Below, in pieces: positions 44,677 through 53,153 of a stretch of DNA of 64,000 nucleotides. Below the pieces are notes generated by a model. The model saw only the letters and a program-made list of their open reading frames with translations. It searched no databases and had not been told where the DNA came from. Position numbers and translations under genes: made by a program. The stretch is from an uncultured Saprospiraceae bacterium (lineage in GTDB: Bacteria > Bacteroidota > Bacteroidia > Chitinophagales > Saprospiraceae), in contig CALFWO010000005.1 in NCBI GenBank assembly GCA_937928045.1, positions 98,726 to 162,725 of the forward strand, written 5' to 3'. Numbering within the stretch: position 1 is the first letter of the stretch; each line of letters opens with the position of its first letter.

Positions 44677-45999
44677 TTAGGCTAGGCTCGCACTAACTAT
44701 TCCTTTTTTCCCAATGGCATCCAATGTTACTGATTGAATTCCATTGATTAATTCTTGTTGAAAGGGCAATTCGATTTTTACATAATTATCTGTAAAGCCA
44801 TTCATCATTCCAGGGGACTTACTTTTTTCAAAAAGTGCTAAGCGCTTTTGCCCTATGAATTGTTGGTAAAAAGCATGCAGTTTTCTATCGGAAAGTTGAC
44901 GCAACATTTCATTTCGCTTTCTTCTTTTCTCCATTGGAATTGAATCCGGCATTTCAGCAGCTAGGGTATTGGCCCTTTCTGAATAGGTGAATACATGAAG
45001 ATAGCTGATGTCTAAGTTTTCAATGAATTGATAACTTTCTAAAAAATCTTCATCGGTCTCTCCTGGAAATCCGACGATTACATCAACCCCAATACAAGCA
45101 TGAGGCATCAGAGATTTGATTTTGGCAACGCGATCTTTGTATAGCTCTGACTTATACCTTCGCCGCATCATTCTTAAAAGTTTATCTGAGCCAGATTGCA
45201 AAGGCATGTGGAAATGAGGAACAAATCGTTTTGATTTCGCCACAAATTCGATTACATCATCATCACAAAGATTGGGTTCAATGCTTGAAATTCTAAATCG
45301 TTCGATTCCATTGACAGTATCTAATGACTTAATTAGGTCAATAAATTTACCACCTTTCTTATAGCCTTCAGCATTTCTCAATTTGCCAAAGTCTCCGATG
45401 TTTACTCCAGTTAATACAATTTCTTTAACACCCATGTCAGCGATTGCTCCAGCATTCACCACGACTTTCTGAATTTCATCTGAACGGCTTGCACCACGCG
45501 CTTGAGGAATTGTACAAAAACTACATTTGTAATCACAGCCATCTTGAACTTTTAGAAATGATCGGGTACGATCGCCAAAGGAAAAAGCATCTTTAAATTC
45601 ATGTACTTCTTTTACCTCTCCAGCGACGATCATTCCTTTCCCTGGGGCTTTAGATATCTCATCGATGTAATCAATGACTCTAAATTTTTCGGCAGCACCA
45701 AGTACCAAATCAACTCCCTCAATATTGGCGATTTCGTCTGGTTTTAATTGTGCATAGCATCCAATTACCACCACTTTCGCAGCAGGATTCGAGCGTAAAG
45801 CTTTTCGTACAACTTGGCGACATTTTTTATCCGCAAAATCAGTTACTGAGCAGGTGTTAATAACATAAACTTCGGCAGGCTCTGGAAATTTGACTTCAGA
45901 AAAACCATGAGACTCAAAAGATCTGCCAATAGCAGAAGTCTCTGAAAAGTTGAGTTTGCAACCCAAAGTGTGAAAAGCGACTGTTTGCGGTGTAGCCAT
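44677..45999 (-). CDS. mtaB: tRNA t6A37 methylthiotransferase MtaB
   Basis: MtaB adds a methylthio group to t6A37 of tRNAs reading ANN codons, using radical SAM chemistry. The 440-residue product has the N-terminal cluster cysteines in FHTLGCKLNFSE, VINTCSVTD and VIGCYAQLKP, the radical-SAM CxxxCxxC in GCDYKCSFCTIPQARG, then IVLTGVNIGDFG and the PLQSGSDKLLRMMRRRY segment. The TRAM-like C-terminal domain is present. Its promoter box (TACCTTTG) lies just 5 bases before the ATG. It is divergent from yaaA. Confidence 0.95.
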   Translation of the reverse strand: MATPQTVAFHTLGCKLNFSETSAIGRSFESHGFSEVKFPEPAEVYVINTCSVTDFADKKCRQVVRKALRSNPAAKVVVIGCYAQLKPDEIANIEGVDLVLGAAEKFRVIDYIDEISKAPGKGMIVAGEVKEVHEFKDAFSFGDRTRSFLKVQDGCDYKCSFCTIPQARGASRSDEIQKVVVNAGAIADMGVKEIVLTGVNIGDFGKLRNAEGYKKGGKFIDLIKSLDTVNGIERFRISSIEPNLCDDDVIEFVAKSKRFVPHFHMPLQSGSDKLLRMMRRRYKSELYKDRVAKIKSLMPHACIGVDVIVGFPGETDEDFLESYQFIENLDISYLHVFTYSERANTLAAEMPDSIPMEKRRKRNEMLRQLSDRKLHAFYQQFIGQKRLALFEKSKSPGMMNGFTDNYVKIELPFQQELINGIQSVTLDAIGKKGIVSASLA

Positions 46000-46004
46000 A
46001 GGCG

Positions 46005-46040
46005 CAAAGGTAAGACTAAAGCAGGCTACTTAGCAACAAA
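46005..46040 (-). promoter_or_regulatory. Bacteroidota-type promoter of mtaB
   Basis: On the minus strand TACCTTTG (46012-46005) matches the consensus -7 box exactly. A TTG (46036-46034) lies 21 bases before it, overlapped by TTTG (46040-46037). The box ends 5 bases before the ATG at 45999. Confidence 0.6.
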
Positions 46041-46082
46041 TTCTCTTTGCCTTTGTTATTTTTGCAGCACAATATTTTATAC

Positions 46083-46847
46083 ATGATAATATTACTTTCT
46101 CCGGCAAAGACACTCGATTATTCTCCAACCGAGATTAAGGATTTTCATCAGCCAAGATTTTCTGATGAAGCTCAGGTGTTGGTAAAAAAATTGAAAAAGT
46201 CATCCGTGGGTGGATTGCAATCCTTAATGGGAATTAGTGAAAAGTTGGCCAAAGAAAATGTTGACCGATATAAGTCTTTCTCGGAAGAATTTACAACTGA
46301 AAATGCAAAGCAAGCCGCATTAGCCTTCAAAGGAGATGTCTATCTAGGATTGGAGGCAAACACTTTCAAAAAGAATGATTTAAAGTTTGCAGACAAACAT
46401 TTAAGAATATTGTCTGGACTTTATGGCCTTTTGAGGCCATTGGACCTTATGCAGCCATATCGTTTAGAAATGGGTACACATCTAAAGGTTGGCCGCAAAA
46501 AGAATTTGTATGAATTCTGGGGCAATCAGATTACCGACCTAATTAATAATGACTTAAAGACCAGCAAAAGTAAACTTGTATTGAATTTGGCTTCAAAAGA
46601 ATACTTTAAGTCAGTAAAAGTGGAATTACTCGATGCTCCCGTACTCAACATACATTTTCAAGAAAATAGAGGAGGGAAGTACAAAGTTATCGCATTTAAT
46701 GCCAAAAAGGCCCGAGGAAGGATGTCTCATTTGGTAATAAAAGAGCGAATTACCAACCCTGATGACCTTAAGGCGCTGGATATCAATGGATATTGTTTTA
46801 ATGAACAATTAAGTAAGCCAGGAAATTGGGCATTTACCATAGATTGA
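46083..46847 (+). CDS. yaaA: Peroxide-stress protein YaaA (UPF0246)
   Basis: A 254-residue cytosolic DNA-binding protein of the YaaA family, which in E. coli lowers free iron during hydrogen peroxide stress. The N-terminus MIILLSPAKTLDYSP is diagnostic, followed by LMGISEKLAKENVDRYKSF, GDVYLGLEANTFKKNDL, LRILSGLYGLLRPLDLMQPYRLEMG and GRMSHLVIKERI. The ATG at 46083 matches the family start, with a TATTTTTG box (46057-46064) 18 bases upstream. No OxyR site is obvious. Confidence 0.93.
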   Translation: MIILLSPAKTLDYSPTEIKDFHQPRFSDEAQVLVKKLKKSSVGGLQSLMGISEKLAKENVDRYKSFSEEFTTENAKQAALAFKGDVYLGLEANTFKKNDLKFADKHLRILSGLYGLLRPLDLMQPYRLEMGTHLKVGRKKNLYEFWGNQITDLINNDLKTSKSKLVLNLASKEYFKSVKVELLDAPVLNIHFQENRGGKYKVIAFNAKKARGRMSHLVIKERITNPDDLKALDINGYCFNEQLSKPGNWAFTID

Positions 46848-47054
46848 TTCTAAAAAAGTATTTTTTTTCAAATTTTCCATTGTTGTTATTCACTGACTGC
46901 TAATAAGTTAAGTGCCTAATTGTGATTTCATATTTTCAAATTTTAACATATGGATGAGATTTTTTTGTTATTCTTGTGAACAGATGGTTAGCCTTCGCGT
47001 AAACCACACCTACATAAAAACTAAAATCAATAATCTATTAAAAATTAAAATTTT

Positions 47055-47615
47055 ATGAAAATTAGACTGATCGTTGCTGTGTTGGCACTTTTTACTCTAA
47101 GTACAACTTCACAAGCACAAGTAGATGTAACAGTAAACCCAATTGGGATTTTATTTGGAGACATCAGTTTAGGAGCAGACATTGTAATTTCTGATAACTT
47201 AAGTGTAGAGCCAACAGTTGGATTTGGATCTAACAAGAGTGATTTGTTAGGTTACAAATCGAGCAGTATTCCAATTTCTGTTTTCGGTAAGTACTACTTC
47301 AATCCTAACAATGGAGCTGATAAATTTTATGCTTCTGTTTGGTTGAGATTTATCAACAGAAATTTCAATTTTGATGACACTTTGACTGGAACTGCTAGCG
47401 TTGACTATTCTCAAACGAGAGTAGGAGGTGGACTAGGAATCGGCTACAAAGTAGTATCAAAAGGAGGAATCGTATTTGACATCGGAATTGGAGCAGGTCG
47501 TGCCTTTTTGGATAAGAGAAAATTCGAATCTGACGTTATTGACCCAGTAACAATTGAATGGACTCAGTTGATGTTTAATGGCAAATTAGGAGTTGGATAC
47601 CGTTTCGGTGGATAA
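47055..47615 (+). CDS. Outer-membrane beta-barrel protein
   Basis: The 186-residue protein has a clear signal peptide (KIRLIVAVLALFTLSTTSQAQ) and alternating strands rich in Gly, Tyr and Phe (GILFGDISLGADIVI, SVEPTVGFG, GGGLGIGYKVVSKGGIVFDIGIGAGRAF). It ends GKLGVGYRFGG, typical of small outer-membrane porin-like proteins. About eight strands fit the length. It is a single gene followed by a strong terminator. No binding partner or regulator is visible; a structural or transport role is a guess. Confidence 0.82.
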   Translation: MKIRLIVAVLALFTLSTTSQAQVDVTVNPIGILFGDISLGADIVISDNLSVEPTVGFGSNKSDLLGYKSSSIPISVFGKYYFNPNNGADKFYASVWLRFINRNFNFDDTLTGTASVDYSQTRVGGGLGIGYKVVSKGGIVFDIGIGAGRAFLDKRKFESDVIDPVTIEWTQLMFNGKLGVGYRFGG

Positions 47616-47635
47616 TTCAAATCCTTAGAAATATT

Positions 47636-47675
47636 AAAGGGACGATGTGCTGTATGCATGTCGTCCCTTTTTTTT
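47636..47675. terminator. Terminator after the outer-membrane protein gene
   Basis: AAAGGGACGA (47636-47645) pairs fully with 47661-47670, extended by TGTGC/GCATG with wobbles, and is followed by a run of eight Ts. It is also positioned to serve convergent uvrB, whose stop is at 47682. Confidence 0.88.
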
Positions 47676-47681
47676 GCAAAT

Positions 47682-49706
47682 CTATACTGTGTCTTTTAGT
47701 TTCTTTCTTAAAGCAAACAATTCATCTCTAAAGCTTGCAGCTGAAATAAAGTCTAATTCTTTCGCAGCCTTTTTCATCTTGCGCTCTGTTTCTGTGATCA
47801 TTTTTTCAATTTTATCTCTGCTTAGAAATTCTAAGATTGGATCAGCAGCTAGGGAAGGCTCATCGGGCTCAACATAAGCTTTTTTACCTCTGATATCAAG
47901 TATGGATTGCTTAGACAGTATGGCTTCTTTAGAGGCTTTGATCGTCTTTGGAGTGATCCCGTGCTTTTCATTGTGAGCAATCTGAATTGCCCTTCTACGC
48001 TTCGTTTCATCCATGGTTAATTTCATCGAGTCAGTAATCTTATCAGCATAAAAAATTACCAGCCCATTTACATTTCTTGCCGCTCTTCCGGCAGTCTGAG
48101 TAAGCGATCTATTGTTTCTCAAAAAGCCTTCTTTGTCGGCATCAATTACCGCAACCAAAGAAACTTCCGGAAGATCTAAACCTTCTCTAAGCAGATTAAC
48201 ACCAACCAGTACATCAAATTCTCCTAAACGTAAATCACGTAAGATTTCAACCCGCTCCATGGTATCTACTTCGGAGTGTATATATCTGACTTTAATGTCA
48301 AGTCCGCCTAAATATTTTGTTAGTTCCTCTGCCATTCTTTTAGTCAAAGTGGTCACTAAGATTCGTTCATCTACTTTGATCCTTTCACTAATTTCTTCCA
48401 TTAAATCATCAATCTGATTTAAGCTGGGTCGTACTTCAATCGGCGGATCTAAAAGACCAGTTGGACGAATCAATTGCTCAACTATTTCACCTTCTGTTTT
48501 TTCCAGTTCATAATCGGCTGGAGTTGCAGATACAAAAATGATTTGATTGGTCAATTGTTCAAATTCACCAAAATTTAATGGACGGTTGTCCATTGCGGAA
48601 GGTAATCTGAAACCATAATTAACTAAGTTTAATTTTCGAGCACGATCACCTCCCCACATACCTCTCACTTGCGGAAGCGTAACATGACTTTCATCTATCA
48701 TCATCAAATAATCCTCTGGAAAATAATCTAATAAACAGAATGGTCTCGTGCCAGGTACTCGGCCGTCAAAAAATCTCGAATAATTTTCTACTCCGCTACA
48801 ATAGCCCAATTCTTTCATCATTTCCATGTCGAAAGTAGTTCTCTCTTGAATTCGTTTGGCTTCAACATAGCGTCCCTCTTTTTCGAAATACTTTTTCTGA
48901 GCATGTAGTTCATCCTCTATTTCGCGAATGATTTGATGCATTCTATCCTTAGGAGCAATGTATAAATTCGCAGGAAATATTGCAGCATTTTCTAAGGATT
49001 CGATTCGTTTTCCGGATTCAATTTCAATGCGTTCAATTTCCTCAATTTCATCTCCAAAGAAAACCACTCGGAAACCGTAATCAACATATGGTAAGTTGAT
49101 GTCAACGGTATCACCTTTAACTCTAAAAGTAGCTCGTTTCAGCTCCGTTTGTGTTCGAGTATATAAACTTTCAACAAGGTTGTAGAGAAAAGTATTTCTT
49201 GAAATTGTTTGTCCTCGGTATATTCTGTTGATACCTGATTTTAAATCTACTGGATTTCCCATTCCATAAATACACGATACCGAGGCTACAATAATTACAT
49301 CTCTTCTTCCACTCAATAACGAAGAAGTCGCTCTTAACCTTAATTTATCAACTTCTTCGTTGATGGATAAATCTTTTTCAATATAGGTATTGGAATGTGT
49401 TATGAATGCTTCGGGTTGATAGTAATCATAGTAGGAGACGAAATATTCTACAGCATTGTTAGGAAAGAATTCTCGAAATTCTCCATATAACTGAGCCGTT
49501 AATGTTTTATTGTGAGTCAGAATAAGCGTTGGGCGATTAAGTTCTGAGATGACATTCGCCATAGTGAATGTTTTTCCAGAACCTGTAACTCCGAGGAGAC
49601 ATTGGGCATACTCATTCCCTTCTACCCCTTCTACCAATTTTTTGATAGCTTGAGGTTGATCACCGGTAGGGGTGAAAGGAGATTGGAGATCAAATTTCGT
49701 GGCCAA
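47682..49706 (-). CDS. uvrB: Excinuclease ABC subunit UvrB
   Basis: UvrB is the damage-verifying helicase of nucleotide excision repair. The 674-residue product shows Walker A LLGVTGSGKTFTMAN, the YYDYYQPEAFI beta-hairpin that probes damage, the Walker B IDESH, the helicase motif VNLLREGLDLPEVSLV, QTAGRAARN, and a C-terminal UVR helix (KMKKAAKELDFISAASFRDEL) for UvrC. The first codon is TTG, giving MATKFDLQSPF, which is the normal UvrB N-terminus; no better ATG exists upstream. The cyclase-like gene ends 10 bases upstream, so the two may share a transcript. Confidence 0.96.
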   Translation of the reverse strand: MATKFDLQSPFTPTGDQPQAIKKLVEGVEGNEYAQCLLGVTGSGKTFTMANVISELNRPTLILTHNKTLTAQLYGEFREFFPNNAVEYFVSYYDYYQPEAFITHSNTYIEKDLSINEEVDKLRLRATSSLLSGRRDVIIVASVSCIYGMGNPVDLKSGINRIYRGQTISRNTFLYNLVESLYTRTQTELKRATFRVKGDTVDINLPYVDYGFRVVFFGDEIEEIERIEIESGKRIESLENAAIFPANLYIAPKDRMHQIIREIEDELHAQKKYFEKEGRYVEAKRIQERTTFDMEMMKELGYCSGVENYSRFFDGRVPGTRPFCLLDYFPEDYLMMIDESHVTLPQVRGMWGGDRARKLNLVNYGFRLPSAMDNRPLNFGEFEQLTNQIIFVSATPADYELEKTEGEIVEQLIRPTGLLDPPIEVRPSLNQIDDLMEEISERIKVDERILVTTLTKRMAEELTKYLGGLDIKVRYIHSEVDTMERVEILRDLRLGEFDVLVGVNLLREGLDLPEVSLVAVIDADKEGFLRNNRSLTQTAGRAARNVNGLVIFYADKITDSMKLTMDETKRRRAIQIAHNEKHGITPKTIKASKEAILSKQSILDIRGKKAYVEPDEPSLAADPILEFLSRDKIEKMITETERKMKKAAKELDFISAASFRDELFALRKKLKDTV

Positions 49707-49716
49707 AAAGTAAATT

Positions 49717-51249
49717 TTATTTGAGTTCGTAGAGTTCGATCTCTTGCCCTGTCCAATCAGACTTTTTACCGATTAGTTCAAATTGATAAGGTCGACCAAG
49801 TAATTCTTTAGAACTTTTAGAAATTAAAATTTGTCCTTCCTTAGCAATCGATTGTATCCAGGCACATTGATCAAAAGTTTGTCCCAAGATATCTAAAGAT
49901 TCTGTATTATAATCTATGGTTGATAAAAATACTGGACCGGAATGAATTCCAAGTTTTAAATGTTGTTTCAGTTCTGGATTTTCTAACATATAAGATTGAA
50001 TATCTTTTGCAGCCAAGACAAGCTGATCCGGATTGTCAGCTAAATCCTTTACGCCTGTTGCAAAGATAAAAGTCGAACCTATTTTTTTAACATAAAAAAC
50101 AGACGGATATTGACTTAGAAGTGATTTAAGGTCATTAAATAATTCATTGTAGAATGATATAAACTTTTCTGTTTTTTGCTCATCGGAGAATTCTAACTTG
50201 GAACCAAAGTCTACTATCAACATTGTAAGTTGATCGATTTTGTTCACCTTTGCACCATTTCTACTTCCAATAATACTTTTGTTTCTAATGGATTCTTGTT
50301 CTTCTATTTCCTCTCTGTAGTTGTTTATTAACCTTTCTTTTTTGATCAAGGCATCAGCAAATTTATCTTTCTGAATTTGCTTTCTTTTGTTAAGAAAATA
50401 CATTCCAGTTAAAAGTCCTAAGGCTAGAAGTCCAAGAATTGCAGACAACCAACTAAACAATTGCTCACGACTAGATTTATTATAATTTGTAAATTCAGGA
50501 ATACGATCAATTAGGCTATCTCGAGTATATTTGCTTCTATTTGAATCTAGATTGATAGTCGCAATTTGACTATCCTTTTTGGCACTTTCTACCAACAATT
50601 GTTTTTCTGCTAGTTCATACTGCAACCGCAAAAGTTCTTCATTTAAAACAGAGTTTTGAGTAATTAATTCATCGTTCTCTTTTTTTAACTTTATTTGATC
50701 TGATTTTAAAATTTTCACTTCATTCGAAGCGGCTGAATTCGTATTTGGCGAAGGAGCTGAATTCTGAAACTTGTTCTTGTGTTTCTTGAGATAATTGATT
50801 GCATTTAGATTTATCTCATAAGCTTTTTTATAATTATTGTTTCTAATTTCAATTCCTGATTGCAATGTAGCGGCTTCGATTAATAGCGATAAATCTTTAT
50901 TGATTTTCGCTAAATTTTCTCCGGTCTTTAACCACTTTATTGCCGCTGAGTTATCCGATTGGTTGATAAATGATTTTCCCAAAAGAACTGCACTTTTCCT
51001 TAAATAGTAACTGTCATCCAATGATTGCGCAAGATTATAAGCCTGGTTGGCTTGGAAAGTGGCCACGCTAGGTTTGCGTATTAAGTTTAGAGATGACAAC
51101 TCATAGTTGAGACGCATTTTTTCCCTTGGATCTTTTGTTCGATCCAATTGCTGGTAAAGGTCTTGAATTTTTGACTGCGAGAATAGTGCTATCGGAAGGT
51201 TTACCAATAGCAACAAAAGCATCCCCCAAATTAGAAGTCGTTTGGTCAC
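49717..51249 (-). CDS. Membrane protein with degenerate class III cyclase domain
   Basis: From the GTG at 51249 the product is 510 residues; an ATG at 51330 would add 27 residues in front of the signal segment (RLLIWGMLLLLLVNLPIALF). TPR-like helices and a long coiled coil (about 180-230) follow, then a transmembrane helix (about 266-286, LSAILGLLALGLLTGMYFL) and a cyclase-like domain (about 340-505). The domain keeps the first metal Asp (LIVDFGS), but the second is Ser (KKIGST), and the Asn/Arg pair is replaced in FDQCAWIQ. It is therefore probably a catalytically dead cyclase fold used for sensing or binding. Confidence 0.82.
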   Translation of the reverse strand: MTKRLLIWGMLLLLLVNLPIALFSQSKIQDLYQQLDRTKDPREKMRLNYELSSLNLIRKPSVATFQANQAYNLAQSLDDSYYLRKSAVLLGKSFINQSDNSAAIKWLKTGENLAKINKDLSLLIEAATLQSGIEIRNNNYKKAYEINLNAINYLKKHKNKFQNSAPSPNTNSAASNEVKILKSDQIKLKKENDELITQNSVLNEELLRLQYELAEKQLLVESAKKDSQIATINLDSNRSKYTRDSLIDRIPEFTNYNKSSREQLFSWLSAILGLLALGLLTGMYFLNKRKQIQKDKFADALIKKERLINNYREEIEEQESIRNKSIIGSRNGAKVNKIDQLTMLIVDFGSKLEFSDEQKTEKFISFYNELFNDLKSLLSQYPSVFYVKKIGSTFIFATGVKDLADNPDQLVLAAKDIQSYMLENPELKQHLKLGIHSGPVFLSTIDYNTESLDILGQTFDQCAWIQSIAKEGQILISKSSKELLGRPYQFELIGKKSDWTGQEIELYELK

Positions 51250-51415
51250 AGTATCTTTGTTGTATGTTGGAGGTAAAAAATCACAGCGTGATTCAACTGT
51301 AAAAATACGATTATTAGAGCCCGCAAGCAATCAACAAAATTTGTAATTGATTAGCTACCCAATTAGCGGTAGTCTTTGGTACTTTCACCTTGATATTTTA
51401 TTAAATTCGCCCTGA

Positions 51416-51760
51416 ATGGAGAGTTCTTCAGATAAATTTTCGGAAACCCGAGCAATGATTATCCAAGATTTTGGATTAGACATTCCTGGGGAAGGCATGG
51501 ATGAAGCCGCATTGTTTCTGATTTTGTGTGATGCCGTAGCTTATATGATTGAACATAGGATAGACTTTTTGATGAGTCTTTTGTATCGTCTCGATGTACT
51601 AGAGCCACATATCAATCATGCCTTGTCTCCGCTTTGTCCAGATCCAGCAAATATTGCATTGGCGAAACTAATTATGGAAAGGCAAAAGCAAAGGGTTCAA
51701 ACAAAGTTAGATTATCGCACCAATGCTAAAGATCAGGATATGGGTGATCTGGCTTTTTAA
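51416..51760 (+). CDS. Hypothetical helical protein
   Basis: A 114-residue acidic protein starting MESSSDKFSETRAM, predicted wholly helical (DEAALFLILCDAVAYMIEHR, FLMSLLYRLDVLEPHINHAL). The C-terminal half, ANIALAKLIMERQKQRVQT, is polar and helical. There is no signal peptide; the hydrophobic stretches are too short for membrane spans. I do not recognise a family. It lies upstream of two small genes on the same strand, 90 bases before the next, and may be the first of a unit leading to recO. Confidence 0.65.
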   Translation: MESSSDKFSETRAMIIQDFGLDIPGEGMDEAALFLILCDAVAYMIEHRIDFLMSLLYRLDVLEPHINHALSPLCPDPANIALAKLIMERQKQRVQTKLDYRTNAKDQDMGDLAF

Positions 51761-51850
51761 GTCATACCGAGAAACCAATATTTTTAAAATCCTTAGAATT
51801 TTGTTCAAACTGGTGTAAAAATTGGAACAGTATTCTCAAACTGATATTTC

Positions 51851-52291
51851 ATGAAACAAAGTTTATTGGCTTTCTTTTTTATCCTAGCACTTACTTTTAA
51901 TTTAAGTGGGCAAGATGCTTATTTGCATTCTATTGGTTTTAGAGCAGGCCCTTTAACAGGCGTGACCTATAAAAGATTCATTGGCGTGCCATCAGTTATT
52001 GAAGGCGTATTAGGATATAATTATACCAATGGAAAAACTGTAACTGTTCTAGGATTGTACGAGCATCATTTCCATATTAATTATCAATTAAATCTATTTG
52101 CAGGAGCCGGAACGAGTGTTGCTTATCGAAAGGATGATTTTCGACTAAATTTGGAAGCAATTGCAGGGCTGGAATATGTTTTTCCGAATTTCCCATTGAA
52201 TTTTTCTTTAGATTACAAGCCTGTTTTTCACATCCTGAATAAGGAATTGTTTTTTAACGAATTTGCACTCTCAATTAGGTATATACTTTAA
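51851..52291 (+). CDS. Small outer-membrane barrel-like exported protein
   Basis: The 146-residue protein has a signal peptide (KQSLLAFFFILALTFNLSGQ) and a run of aromatic-rich strands (LHSIGFRAGPLTGVTYKRFI, LNLFAGAGTSVAYRKDDF, FPLNFSLDYKPVFHIL) ending EFALSIRYIL, as in minimal outer-membrane barrels of about six to eight strands. Function is unknown. recO begins 3 bases after its stop, so the genes are almost certainly co-transcribed, though the functional link is unclear. Confidence 0.75.
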   Translation: MKQSLLAFFFILALTFNLSGQDAYLHSIGFRAGPLTGVTYKRFIGVPSVIEGVLGYNYTNGKTVTVLGLYEHHFHINYQLNLFAGAGTSVAYRKDDFRLNLEAIAGLEYVFPNFPLNFSLDYKPVFHILNKELFFNEFALSIRYIL

Positions 52292-52294
52292 ACC

Positions 52295-53020
52295 ATGTTG
52301 CTAAAAACGAGAGGTATTGTTTTCCGTTCTATCAAGTATGGAGACACTTCTGTAATCGCTGATATCTATACGCGAGAAGAAGGTTTACGAACATTTATAA
52401 TTGGCGGTGTTCGAAAACAAAAATCTAACTTTAGTCCAGGACTATTGCAAGTAATGTCGATAGTAGATCTTGTTGCTTATTTTAAGGTAGACAGAGATAT
52501 GCACCGCGTAAAAGAAATGATCCCAGCTCAAATATTTTCTGGAATTAGTTATGATGTAGTCAAAAGCTCTGTAGGATTATTTATGATCGAAGTTGCACAA
52601 AAATCAATCAAGGAATCAGAGCAGAATTATCGCCTATTCGATTTTCTAGAACATTCCTTTTTATTGCTGGATGCTACTACAAATGGTTTGGCAAACTTTC
52701 CAATCGGTTTTCTTTTGAGACTTAGCAGTTATTTAGGTTTCCAACCGGAGCAATTTCGTGATCCTGAAGATGTCTATTTCGATCTCAAAGAAGGACACTT
52801 TGTCTCTAGAACAATTGGACATACTTATTTTCTGAATGAAATTCAGGCGGAGTTACTTTGGAAATTTCTTCCATTAGACTTGACCGAAATTCATGAGCTT
52901 AAAGTTGAAAAATCACAACGCAAACTTCTCGTCAAAGAATTGATTCAATTCTATCGATTTCATGTCGAACAATTGGAAGAAGTACGCTCTTTAGATGTAT
53001 TGGAAACTATCCTTAGTTAA
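52295..53020 (+). CDS. recO: DNA repair protein RecO
   Basis: RecO loads RecA onto SSB-coated DNA in the RecF pathway. The 241-residue product begins with the OB-fold domain MLLKTRGIVFRSIKYGDTSV, YTREEGLRTFIIGGVR and LLQVMSIVDLVAYF. The helical C-terminal domain includes LLRLSSYLGFQP. The Cys4 zinc motif of many RecO proteins is not apparent, as is common in Bacteroidota. It follows the small barrel gene by 3 bases; the PBP1A gene is 133 bases downstream. Confidence 0.92.
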   Translation: MLLKTRGIVFRSIKYGDTSVIADIYTREEGLRTFIIGGVRKQKSNFSPGLLQVMSIVDLVAYFKVDRDMHRVKEMIPAQIFSGISYDVVKSSVGLFMIEVAQKSIKESEQNYRLFDFLEHSFLLLDATTNGLANFPIGFLLRLSSYLGFQPEQFRDPEDVYFDLKEGHFVSRTIGHTYFLNEIQAELLWKFLPLDLTEIHELKVEKSQRKLLVKELIQFYRFHVEQLEEVRSLDVLETILS

Positions 53021-53153
53021 TTGGCTACCCGTTTTACAACTACTAAAAAACTGTTGTTTTACTGATCTCGAACTTAACATGGGACAACCATGCTATGATT
53101 CAACAAAATTTATCGATTTTTGAGCCGTTTATAAGCTGACAAGCACAAATTGC

